Shown: in pieces, positions 13,669-21,392 of the stretch
Layout of the letters: the number at the start of each line of letters is the position of its first letter
Numbering within the stretch: position 1 is the stretch's first letter
Assembly: GCA_009843735.1 (NCBI GenBank)
Contig: VYCW01000102.1
Span: forward strand, 1-54,606
Direction: 5' to 3'
Source: Acidimicrobiaceae bacterium
GTDB lineage: Bacteria > Actinomycetota > Acidimicrobiia > Acidimicrobiales > Aldehydirespiratoraceae
Length of the DNA stretch: 54,606 nucleotides
Program-made: the position numbers and the translations under genes
Notes under the pieces: model-generated
What the model was told of the DNA's origin: nothing
What the model saw: the letters and a program-made list of their open reading frames with translations, nothing else
Databases searched by the model: none

Positions 13669-16406
13669 CGATCGGAGCATAATCTCGCGCCGGTGTCGGG
13701 ATGGCCCGGATCGTCGCGTTCCGCCTCGATGCCGTATCGCTCCATTGCCGCGGCCACCTCGTCCGGCTCGGCCTCGCCCGAGGCCACCAGGGCTGACAGC
13801 ACGGCCACCACGATGTGGTCGGCGTCCACCTCGAAGAATCGCCGGAGCGCCTCGCGGGTGTCCGAGCGGCCGAACCCGTCGGTGCCCAGCACGTGCAGGG
13901 GCCTGGGCGTGAAGCGGGCGATCTGGTCGGGGACCAGGGTCATGTAGTCGGTCACGGCCACGATCGGGCCGTCGGAGTCCGACAGCCGCCGGGTGACGAG
14001 AGGGACGGCCGGATCGCTTCCGGGGTTCAGGCGGCTCCTGCGCTCGACGTCGAGGGCCTCCCGGCGCAGGCGCTGGTAGGAGGTGGCGCTCCACAGTTCG
14101 GCCGAGACGTCATGGTCGGCGGCCAGCCGCGCTTGGGCTTCGAGCGCGGCGCCCACCGATGCGCCCGAGAACAGGATGGTGGCGCAGCGACCGCGCCCGC
14201 CTGGCCCGTCGTCGAACTTGTAGAGTCCGCTGCAGATGTCCTCGTCGCTCACGTGGTCGGGCCGGGGCGGCTGCTCGTAGTTCTCGTTGTAGATCGTGAT
14301 GTAGTAGAAGACGTCGGTTCCGTCGCCGGCGTCGGGCGGGCACATCCGGCGCACGCCGTCGTCGATGATGGCCCCCAGCTCGTAGGCGAAGGCCGGGTCG
14401 TAGGCCTCGCAGGAGGGGACGGTCGACGCCAGCACATGGCTGTGACCGTCCTGATGCTGCAGTCCTTCGCCGGGCAGCGTCGTGCGCCCCGCGGTGGCGC
14501 CGATGAGGAAGCCTCTCGCCCGGGCGTCGGCCGCCGCCCAGATGGAGTCGCCCACCCGCTGGAAGCCGAACATCGAGTAGAACGCGTAGAAGGGCACCAT
14601 CGGAACGCCGAGGTTGGCGTAGGACGTGGCCGCGGCCAGCCAGCTCGCCAGCGAGCCGCACTCGGTGATGCCCTCCTCGAGGATCTGGCCGTCCGAGGAC
14701 TCGCTGTAGCTCAGCAGCAGGTCGTGGTCGACCGGTTCGTAGAGCTGGCCGTGGGGCGCGTAGATCTTGAACTCCCGGAACAGCGAGTCCATGCCGAAGG
14801 TCCGGGCCTCGTCGGGAACGATGGGCACGACGCGGGGTCCGAAGTTCAGGTCGCGCAGCAGGTCGCGCAGCAGGCCGGTGAAGGCCATGGTGGTAGACAC
14901 CTTCCGCCCGCCGGAGCCCTTGCGCACGTCCAGGAAGGGACCGTCGGCGGGAGGCACGATGGGTCGGCGGTCCCGGACCACCCGGCGGGGCACCGCGCCG
15001 TCGAGGGCCCGGCGGCGATCCATCATGTACCGGATCTCCTCGGAGTCGGGAGCCGGCCGGTAGTACGGGGGGATGCCGTCGGCGAGGTCCTCCTCGGCGA
15101 TCTCGTTCTCCATGTGCAGCCGGGACCGAAGTTCCATCAGCTGCGAAGTGGTCATCTTCTTGATCTGGTGGGTGGCGTTGCGGCCCTCGAAGCCCTGTCC
15201 CAGGGTCCATCCCTTGATCGTCTTGGCCAGGATGACAGTGGGCTGGTCCTTGACCTCGACGGCCGCCTTGAACGCGGCGTAGACCTTCTGGTAGTCGTGG
15301 CCGCCTCTCGGCAGGACGCGCAGGTCCTCGTCGGAGAGGTGGTCGACGAGCTTTCGCAGCCGAGGATCGGGGCCGAAGAAGTGCTCCCGGATGTAGGCGC
15401 CGGTCTCCACCGCGTAGCGCTGGTACTCGCCGTCGACGGTGGTCGCCATCTTGTTGAGCAGGGCCCCGTCGGTGTCGCGCATCAGCAGCTCGTCCCACCG
15501 GGTGCCCCAGATCACCTTGATCACGTTCCAGCCCGCGCCCCGGAACACGCCCTCGAGCTCCTGGATGATCTTGCCGTTGCCCCGCACCGGGCCGTCGAGG
15601 CGCTGGAGGTTGCAGTTGACCACCCACTTCAGGTTGTCGAGGTCGCTGCGTCCGGCCAGCGCGATGGCCCCCAGGGTCTCGGGCTCGTCGCACTCGCCGT
15701 CGCCCAGGAAGCACCACACCGTGCTGCCGGACGTGTCGTCGATGCGTCGGTGGTGCATGTACCGGTTGAAGCGGGCGTGGTAGATGGAGTTGATCGGCCC
15801 CAGCCCCATCGACACCGTCGGGTACTCCCAGAAGTCGGGCATAAGCCGCGGGTGGGGGTAGCCCGACAGGCCGTTGCCGCCGACCTCCATCCGGAAGTTG
15901 TCGAGCTCCCGCTCGCTCAAGCGGCCCTCCAGGTAGGCCCGGGCGTACACGCCGGGAGCGGCGTGGCCCTGGAAGTAGATGTGGTCGCCGACCAGGCCGT
16001 CGTCCTTGCCCTTGAAGAAGTGGTTGAAGCCCACCTCGTACAGCGAGGCCGACGAGGCGAAGGTGGACAGGTGGCCGCCGATCCCGTCGGCGGTCTTGTT
16101 GGCCCTGATCACCATGGCTGCCGCGTTCCACCGGATGAAGCGTCGGATGCGGCGCTCGACCTGCTCGTTGCCGGGGAAGAAGGGCTGCTCGGAGGCTGGG
16201 ATGGTGTTGATGTAGGGCGTGTAGGTGGTGGGCGGGACGCCCAGTTGCTGCTCGTTGGACCGCTCGAGCAGCTTGGCCACGATGTAGCGGGCCCTCTCCC
16301 GCCCGCCGGCGGCCACCACGGCGTCGAGCGAGTCGATCCACTCCTGGGTCTCGGCCGAGTCGGTGTCGGGCAGCTGGCGCAGGAAATTGTCGGCCATGGT
16401 TTCCAT
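13665..16406 (-). CDS. aceE: Pyruvate dehydrogenase E1 component, homodimeric type
   Basis: A 913-residue thiamine-diphosphate enzyme, within the normal size of AceE. The N-terminal region has RRIRRFIRWNAAAMVIRANK and GIGGHLSTFASSASLYEVGFNHFF (active-site His region). The ThDP-magnesium motif GDGECDEPETLGAIALAGRSDLDNLKWVVNCN is intact. The central transketolase-like domain contains GITECGSLASWLAAATSYAN, and the C-terminal domain is present (LHVLGTDGFGRSDTREALR). It decarboxylates pyruvate and reductively acetylates the lipoyl group of E2. The E3, E2 and lipoate genes lie on the other strand 2-7 kb away. ATG 16406 is used, with ATG 16397 (MADNFL) possible. Confidence 0.95.
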   Translation of the reverse strand: METMADNFLRQLPDTDSAETQEWIDSLDAVVAAGGRERARYIVAKLLERSNEQQLGVPPTTYTPYINTIPASEQPFFPGNEQVERRIRRFIRWNAAAMVIRANKTADGIGGHLSTFASSASLYEVGFNHFFKGKDDGLVGDHIYFQGHAAPGVYARAYLEGRLSERELDNFRMEVGGNGLSGYPHPRLMPDFWEYPTVSMGLGPINSIYHARFNRYMHHRRIDDTSGSTVWCFLGDGECDEPETLGAIALAGRSDLDNLKWVVNCNLQRLDGPVRGNGKIIQELEGVFRGAGWNVIKVIWGTRWDELLMRDTDGALLNKMATTVDGEYQRYAVETGAYIREHFFGPDPRLRKLVDHLSDEDLRVLPRGGHDYQKVYAAFKAAVEVKDQPTVILAKTIKGWTLGQGFEGRNATHQIKKMTTSQLMELRSRLHMENEIAEEDLADGIPPYYRPAPDSEEIRYMMDRRRALDGAVPRRVVRDRRPIVPPADGPFLDVRKGSGGRKVSTTMAFTGLLRDLLRDLNFGPRVVPIVPDEARTFGMDSLFREFKIYAPHGQLYEPVDHDLLLSYSESSDGQILEEGITECGSLASWLAAATSYANLGVPMVPFYAFYSMFGFQRVGDSIWAAADARARGFLIGATAGRTTLPGEGLQHQDGHSHVLASTVPSCEAYDPAFAYELGAIIDDGVRRMCPPDAGDGTDVFYYITIYNENYEQPPRPDHVSDEDICSGLYKFDDGPGGRGRCATILFSGASVGAALEAQARLAADHDVSAELWSATSYQRLRREALDVERRSRLNPGSDPAVPLVTRRLSDSDGPIVAVTDYMTLVPDQIARFTPRPLHVLGTDGFGRSDTREALRRFFEVDADHIVVAVLSALVASGEAEPDEVAAAMERYGIEAERDDPGHPDTGARLCSDR

Positions 16407-16508
16407 GATCGTACCGACGCAACCGGTCGCCAGAAACGATGCGCGCCCACGGTCGGCTGGTGCGCGAGTATCACGAAGATGCCCGCCGAAGCGACCACCG
16501 AGTCAACC

Positions 16509-16952
16509 ATGGAGGCAACCGTGGTGTACACCGACGGCGCCTGCCTGGGGAATCCCGGGCCGGGCGGCTGGGGCTGGGCCGTTCCCGGCGGCGTATGGGC
16601 TTGCGGCGCGGAGCCCCACACCACCAACCAGCGCATGGAACTGCAGGCCGTGCTGGAGGCACTCCAGGAGCTGAATGGGCCGGTCGTGGTGGTGTCGGAC
16701 TCGACCTACGTCGTCAACTGCTTCCGCGACCGGTGGTATGACGGCTGGAAGCGGCGGAACTGGCGGAACTCCAACCGCAAGCCGGTGGCCAACCAAGACC
16801 TGTGGAAGCCGCTGATCGAGCTCTATCTGCCCCGCAAGGATGAGATCTTTTTTCGGTGGGTGAAGGGCCACTCCGGTGACGAGTGGAACGAGATCGTGGA
16901 CCAGCTCGCTGTAGGCGCGGCCACCGACCAACGCCCCCGCCGCGGCCCCTAG
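16509..16952 (+). CDS. rnhA: Ribonuclease HI
   Basis: A 147-residue protein beginning MEATVVYTDGACLGNPGPGG, the canonical RNase HI start; ATG 16479 would add ten residues. All catalytic acids are visible: Asp in YTDGACLG, Glu in NQRMELQAV, Asp in VVSDSTYVV, and Asp in WNEIVDQLA, with the accessory His in VKGHSGDEWN. The basic handle segment WYDGWKRRNWRNSNRKPVAN is present. It removes RNA from RNA-DNA hybrids in the cytoplasm. It diverges from aceE across about 100 bases. The much longer open frame in this strand is antisense to aceE and is not coding. Confidence 0.94.
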   Translation: MEATVVYTDGACLGNPGPGGWGWAVPGGVWACGAEPHTTNQRMELQAVLEALQELNGPVVVVSDSTYVVNCFRDRWYDGWKRRNWRNSNRKPVANQDLWKPLIELYLPRKDEIFFRWVKGHSGDEWNEIVDQLAVGAATDQRPRRGP

Positions 16953-16982
16953 TCCCCCAGCACCGCGGAGTTCCTATTCGGG

Positions 16983-17903
16983 CTAGCGGGAGAGCACGGC
17001 CTCCAGGCCGGTGGCGATGTCGGGGTGGGCGAAGGTGAAGCCGCGGCGCTGCAGCACCGAGGGGGCCACCCGGGCACTGCTGTAGAGCAGGGCCTCGGTG
17101 AGTTCGCGGCCCAGCTTGGCCCACAGAGCGGGCTTGGGGGTGGGCAGCACCGCGGGCCGGCGCAGCGCCCGTCCGAGTGCCGCGGTCAGCTCCCGGTTGG
17201 TGACCGGCTCGGGGGCGGTGAGGTTGACGGGGCCCTCCACATCGGCCTCCAGCAGCCAGACAAGGGCCTCGACCTCGTCGTGCAGGCTGATCCAGCTCAT
17301 CCACTGGCTGCCGCCGCCGATCCGCCCGCCGATGCCGAGCCTGAAGAACGGCAGCATCTCGGCCAGGGCGCCGCCGGAGCGGCTGAGGACGACACCGGTG
17401 CGGGGATGGGCTACCCGGATGCCTGCGGCCCGGGCCGGCTCCGCGGCGGACTCCCAGTCGCGGCACACGCCGGCCAGGAAGTCGTTGCCGCCGCTGGACG
17501 ACTCGTCGAGGAGTTCGTCGCCGCGGTCCCCGTAGTACCCGATGGCCGACGCGGAGACCAGCACCGCGGGTGGCGCGTCGAGCCGAGCCAGCGTCTCGGC
17601 CAGCAGCGCCGTTCCCTGCGCCCGGCTCCGGGCGATGCGCTCCTTCTGCTCTGGCGACCAGCGCCGCGCCGCTATCGGCTCGCCGGCGAGGTGGACCACC
17701 GCGTCGAGTCCCTCCAGCCCCGCAGCTTCGATCCGGGACGTGGTCGGGTTCCATGCCACCGACATCGAGGGAGCCAGCATGTCCGAGCTTCCCGGCCGGA
17801 CAACCCGCACAACCTGGTGCCCGCCGGCCTCCAGCCGTTCGACCATTGCCCGCCCGATCAGGCCGGTCGACCCGGTGACTGCGACTCGCATCCGGTTCGC
17901 CAT
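16983..17903 (-). CDS. NAD(P)-dependent epimerase family protein (TIGR01777/YfcH type)
   Basis: A 306-residue extended short-chain dehydrogenase. Its Rossmann motif VAVTGSTGLIGRAMVERLEAGGH is at the N-terminus, with LDAVVHLAGEPIAARRW and LVSASAIGYYGDRGDELLDE following as in YfcH/SDR39U1. The C-terminal DUF1731-like part has NLTAPEPVTNRELTAALGRAL and GFTFAHPDIATGLEAVL. The usual YxxxK catalytic pair is not obvious, as in this family generally. The substrate is unknown. ATG 17903 is taken, with ATG 17891 as alternative. It converges with rnhA across 30 bases. Confidence 0.9.
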   Translation of the reverse strand: MANRMRVAVTGSTGLIGRAMVERLEAGGHQVVRVVRPGSSDMLAPSMSVAWNPTTSRIEAAGLEGLDAVVHLAGEPIAARRWSPEQKERIARSRAQGTALLAETLARLDAPPAVLVSASAIGYYGDRGDELLDESSSGGNDFLAGVCRDWESAAEPARAAGIRVAHPRTGVVLSRSGGALAEMLPFFRLGIGGRIGGGSQWMSWISLHDEVEALVWLLEADVEGPVNLTAPEPVTNRELTAALGRALRRPAVLPTPKPALWAKLGRELTEALLYSSARVAPSVLQRRGFTFAHPDIATGLEAVLSR

Positions 17904-17989
17904 GACTGTGGTCTACCATCGCAGGCGTGGTTGGGGACCCCCGCTGTCCCCCACATCGGCGAACCAGCCCTCCAGATGGGGGAAGCGCA

Positions 17990-18256
17990 GTGAACGAAGA
18001 GCCCAGGACGCCGGAGGCCAAGCCCGGCGGCGAGAACAAGAAGCTGTCCATCCCGCCGGGACTGGTGGCGGCGGTGCTGCTGGTGGTGGCCCTGATCTTC
18101 TTCGTGGTCCAGAACGGCGACAGTGTGGCCTTCGAATGGCTGGTCTTCGACATGACCGGCCCTCTCTGGGTGGTGATTCTCGTGGCCGCGGCCGCGGGCG
18201 CGGTCCTCAACGAGGTGTTCGGATTCGTGCGGCGGAGGCGTCGCCGCCGCCGCTGA
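17990..18256 (+). CDS. LapA/DUF1049-like small membrane protein
   Basis: GTG 17990 is preceded by GGGGGAAG at a good distance and gives 88 residues. After a polar, proline-rich N-terminus come two membrane segments, LVAAVLLVVALIFFVVQNG and PLWVVILVAAAAGAVLNEVF, separated by DSVAFEWLVFDMTG, and an arginine-rich C-terminus (RRRRRRRR). The QN...V.F..L....PLW pattern is the lipopolysaccharide-assembly-protein-A-like domain that is also widespread in actinobacteria, where its role is unclear. Confidence 0.8.
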   Translation: MNEEPRTPEAKPGGENKKLSIPPGLVAAVLLVVALIFFVVQNGDSVAFEWLVFDMTGPLWVVILVAAAAGAVLNEVFGFVRRRRRRRR

Positions 18257-18304
18257 TCCCATGGAATCCCGGTCGGTTCTGGACCTGGTCGCGGGTCGCG
18301 AACG

Positions 18305-18394
18305 GTGAGCACTCGCGCGCTGATCCTCACTGCGCTGGTGTGCGGTCTGGTCATCCTGCTGGCCTTCACCGTGCAGGTACTCCTGGCCACCTGA
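18305..18394 (+). CDS. 29-residue single-span membrane peptide
   Basis: GTG 18305 to TGA 18394 encodes 29 residues: MSTRA followed by a continuous hydrophobic helix (LILTALVCGLVILLAFTVQV) and a short end. It lies between the LapA-like gene and lpdA, leaving only 34 bases before the lpdA start. No strong ribosome binding site is visible. The sequence is clearly able to span a membrane once, but expression is unproven. Confidence 0.4.
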   Translation: MSTRALILTALVCGLVILLAFTVQVLLAT

Positions 18395-18428
18395 CCCGGT
18401 AGGGTCACCGGACGATCAGGGAGGCTGT

Positions 18429-19841
18429 GTGAGTGACGCAACCCACGACGTAATCGTCATCGGAGGAGGACCCGGCGGCTACGCCGCGGCCCTGCGCGGC
18501 GCGGGTGCCGGCCTCGACGTGGCCGTCGTTGAGAACAACAAGGTCGGGGGAACCTGTCTCCATGTCGGCTGCATCCCGGCCAAAGAACTGCTTGAGGCCG
18601 CCTCCGTGTACCGCACCGTCGCAGCCGCAGCCGAGTTCGGGATCACCGCGTCGGTGCCGGGCATCGACTGGCCGACGGTGCTCGGCCGCAAGCAGCGGGT
18701 CATCGATCAGCTCACCGCGGGGCTCTCCGGGCTGCTGGGCCACCGCAAGGTCACCGTCTACTCCGGTTCCGGCACCCTGAGCGAGCCCGGGACGGTTGAG
18801 GTGACTCCCGCCGGCGGGGAGACCCCCATGGCGGTGACGGCACCGTCGATCATCCTGGCCACGGGTTCGATCCCCCGAACGATCGGCGGCTTCGAGGTGG
18901 ACGGCCGCGTCGTGGTCACATCCGACGAGCTGTTCTTCCTGGACCGCCTGCCCACCTCGGCCGCGGTCATCGGCGGGGGTGCCATCGGTTGCGAGTTCGC
19001 ATCGATGATGGGCGACCTCGGCGTCGACGTGACCGTGCTGGAGGCGCTGCCCAGCATCCTCGCCGGATGCGATGTCGACGTGGCCAAGGTCGTGCGCCGC
19101 TCCTTCCGCAAGCGGGGCATCGCGGTGCACACCGGCGTGACCGTGCACGGCCACGAGCCGCAGGCCGGCGGCGCCGGCACGGTGGTCTCCTTCGGCGAGG
19201 GCAAGCAGGTCGAAGTCGACCTGGTGGTGGTGGCGGTGGGACGGCGGCCCCGCACCGAGGGCCTGGGGCTGGAGGCCGCCGGAGTAGCGGTCGACAGCCG
19301 GGGATTCGTCGAGGTCGACGCCCGATGCCGCACCAGCGCGCCGGGCGTGTGGGCCGTGGGCGACGTGGTCGACACCCCCCAGCTCGCCCACACCGCCTTC
19401 GCCGAGGGGATGCTCGCCATCTCCGACATCTGCGGCGAGGATCCTGACCCGCTCGACTACCACGGCACGCCGTGGTGCATCTACAGCCATCCCGAGGTGG
19501 CCTTCGCTGGACACACCGAGCAGAGCGCGGTGGACGCAGGATTCGAGGTGGTCACGTCCACCCACCGGTTCATGGGCAACGGCCGCGCCCAGATCCTCGG
19601 CGAGACCGACGGCCTAGTCAAGGTGATCGCCGAGAGGCTCGCCGACGGCACCGGCGGGCGGATCCTGGGTGTCCACATGGCCGGCCCGTGGGTCACGGAA
19701 CAGCTCGGGCAGGCCTATCTGGCGGTCAACTGGGAGGCGACCGCCGCCGACGTCGCCGGCCTGATCCAGCCCCACCCCACTATGAGCGAACTGTTCGGCG
19801 AGGCCGCCCTGTCCCTGACGGGCCGCTCGCTGCACGGTTAG
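18429..19841 (+). CDS. lpdA: Dihydrolipoamide dehydrogenase (E3)
   Basis: A 470-residue flavoprotein disulfide reductase. FAD motif VIVIGGGPGGYAAALRGAGAG, redox-active disulfide GGTCLHVGCIPAKELL, NAD motif AAVIGGGAIGCEFASMMGDLG, second FAD motif GVWAVGDVVDTPQLAH, and the C-terminal His-Pro active site LIQPHPTMSELFGEAAL are all present. It reoxidises the dihydrolipoyl group of E2 using NAD. GTG 18429 is the start. The E2 gene follows after 13 bases with a GAGGAGG ribosome binding site, so the two are cotranscribed. Confidence 0.95.
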   Translation: MSDATHDVIVIGGGPGGYAAALRGAGAGLDVAVVENNKVGGTCLHVGCIPAKELLEAASVYRTVAAAAEFGITASVPGIDWPTVLGRKQRVIDQLTAGLSGLLGHRKVTVYSGSGTLSEPGTVEVTPAGGETPMAVTAPSIILATGSIPRTIGGFEVDGRVVVTSDELFFLDRLPTSAAVIGGGAIGCEFASMMGDLGVDVTVLEALPSILAGCDVDVAKVVRRSFRKRGIAVHTGVTVHGHEPQAGGAGTVVSFGEGKQVEVDLVVVAVGRRPRTEGLGLEAAGVAVDSRGFVEVDARCRTSAPGVWAVGDVVDTPQLAHTAFAEGMLAISDICGEDPDPLDYHGTPWCIYSHPEVAFAGHTEQSAVDAGFEVVTSTHRFMGNGRAQILGETDGLVKVIAERLADGTGGRILGVHMAGPWVTEQLGQAYLAVNWEATAADVAGLIQPHPTMSELFGEAALSLTGRSLHG

Positions 19842-19854
19842 AGGAGGGGCTCAC

Positions 19855-21315
19855 ATGGCCGACATCGTGATGCCTCAACTGGGAGAGACGGTCACCGAGG
19901 GAACCGTCACGCGGTGGTTCAAGCAGGTGGGCGACGAGGTCGCCCTGGACGAGGCGCTGTTCGAGGTGTCCACCGACAAGGTCGACACCGAGGTGCCGTC
20001 GCCGGTGGCTGGAGTGCTCTCGGAGATCCTGGCCAACGAAGGGGACGTGGTGGAGGTGGGCCAGGTGCTGGCCCGCGTCGGCTCCGAGGCCGCCGTCCCG
20101 GCACCCGCCGAGCCCCCTGCGCCTGAGCCTCCGCCGTCCGCTCTCGAGCCGGAGCCCGAACCGCCCGCACCGGCGCCCTCTCCTGAGTCGGAGCCCGCAC
20201 CGGAGCCCCAGGCCGCCGCGCCTGAGCCGGAGCCCGAACCGCCTGCTCCGGAGCCGCCTCCCGCCGCAGCCGCGCCACCGGTGAGGGAGACGGCCAAGTC
20301 GGCGGGCAAGGGACTGGTGCTCTCTCCGGTGGTTCGCCGGTTGATCTCGGAGAGCGGGATCGACCCGGCCACCATCACCGGCACCGGGCGGGGAGGCCGC
20401 ATCACCCGATCCGATGTGGAGCAGGCCATCCGCGCTCGTGGGAGCGCGCCGGCCGGCGACGCGGCCGCGGCGCCTGGAGATCCAGCGGCTGAGACGCCCC
20501 CAGCCGAGCCTCCCTGGGCCGAGCCTCCACCGGAACCTGAACCGCCCGGACCTGCACCCTCGCAGCAGGCGCCGGCCGTGCCGGCCGTGGTCGCCCGCAG
20601 CGGCGACAGTGTCGTGCCGCTCAACAGGATCCGGCGCCGCACGGCCGATCACATGGTGATGTCGAAGCAGACATCCCCGCACGTGCTCACCGCCATCGAG
20701 GTCGACTACGAGGGAGTGGAGACCGTCAGGCGGGCGTCGAAGCAGGCCTGGAAGGCGGCCGAGGGCTTCAGCCTGACCTACCTGCCGTTCATCGCCCGGG
20801 CGGTAGTAGACGCGCTGCGCGACTACCCGCACCTCAATGCCAGCTTCGGCGACGACGAGCTCATCGTGCACTCCAACGTCAACCTGGCCATCGCGGTCGA
20901 CATCGACTTCCAGGGGCTGCTGGCGCCGGTCATCCAGGGAGCCGACGGTAAGCGCCTTCGCCAGATCGCCCGCGACATCGTCGATCTCGCCAACCGCGCC
21001 CGGAGCCGCAAGCTGTCGCCCGACGACCTGTCCGGCGGCACGTTCACGCTCACCAACGCCGGGCAGTACGGCACGATGATGCAGTTCCCGATCATCAACC
21101 AGCCGCAGGTCGCCATCCTCAGCACCGACGGCGTCACCCGCAAGCCGGTGGTGGTCACCGACTCGTTCGGCAACGAGTCCATCGCCATCCACTCGGTGGG
21201 CGTGCTGGCCATGGCCTGGGACCACCGGGCGTTCGACGGCGCGTACGCGGCCGCATTCCTTCACCGGGTCAAAGAGCTCATCGAGACCCGCGACTGGGAG
21301 TCGGAGATCCGCTGA
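19855..21315 (+). CDS. Dihydrolipoamide acyltransferase (E2), one lipoyl domain
   Basis: A 486-residue protein: lipoyl domain 1-80 with the lipoylated Lys in FEVSTDKVDTEVPS; a long Pro/Glu/Ala linker (about 82-145); the peripheral-subunit-binding domain SPVVRRLISESGIDPATITGTGRGGRITRSDVEQAI; a second Pro-rich linker; and the catalytic domain ending AMAWDHRAFDGAYAAAFL with the HRxxDG motif. Whether it serves pyruvate or 2-oxoglutarate dehydrogenase cannot be told from sequence alone, though E1p (aceE), E3 and lipoate synthesis genes beside it favour pyruvate. The stop codon touches the probable start of the lipB-lipA fusion. Confidence 0.92.
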   Translation: MADIVMPQLGETVTEGTVTRWFKQVGDEVALDEALFEVSTDKVDTEVPSPVAGVLSEILANEGDVVEVGQVLARVGSEAAVPAPAEPPAPEPPPSALEPEPEPPAPAPSPESEPAPEPQAAAPEPEPEPPAPEPPPAAAAPPVRETAKSAGKGLVLSPVVRRLISESGIDPATITGTGRGGRITRSDVEQAIRARGSAPAGDAAAAPGDPAAETPPAEPPWAEPPPEPEPPGPAPSQQAPAVPAVVARSGDSVVPLNRIRRRTADHMVMSKQTSPHVLTAIEVDYEGVETVRRASKQAWKAAEGFSLTYLPFIARAVVDALRDYPHLNASFGDDELIVHSNVNLAIAVDIDFQGLLAPVIQGADGKRLRQIARDIVDLANRARSRKLSPDDLSGGTFTLTNAGQYGTMMQFPIINQPQVAILSTDGVTRKPVVVTDSFGNESIAIHSVGVLAMAWDHRAFDGAYAAAFLHRVKELIETRDWESEIR

Positions 21316-21392
21316 GCGCCGCCCCGGACTCCTCGGGCGGTCCGACCCTCCGGATCCGCTGGCTCGGCCGGGTCGCCTACGACGACGCCCTG

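Noticed and set aside
13815-16952. A 1045-codon open frame on the plus strand opposite aceE
   Set aside because: It is the antisense shadow of a GC-rich gene; only its end (16509-16952) encodes a real protein, RNase HI.
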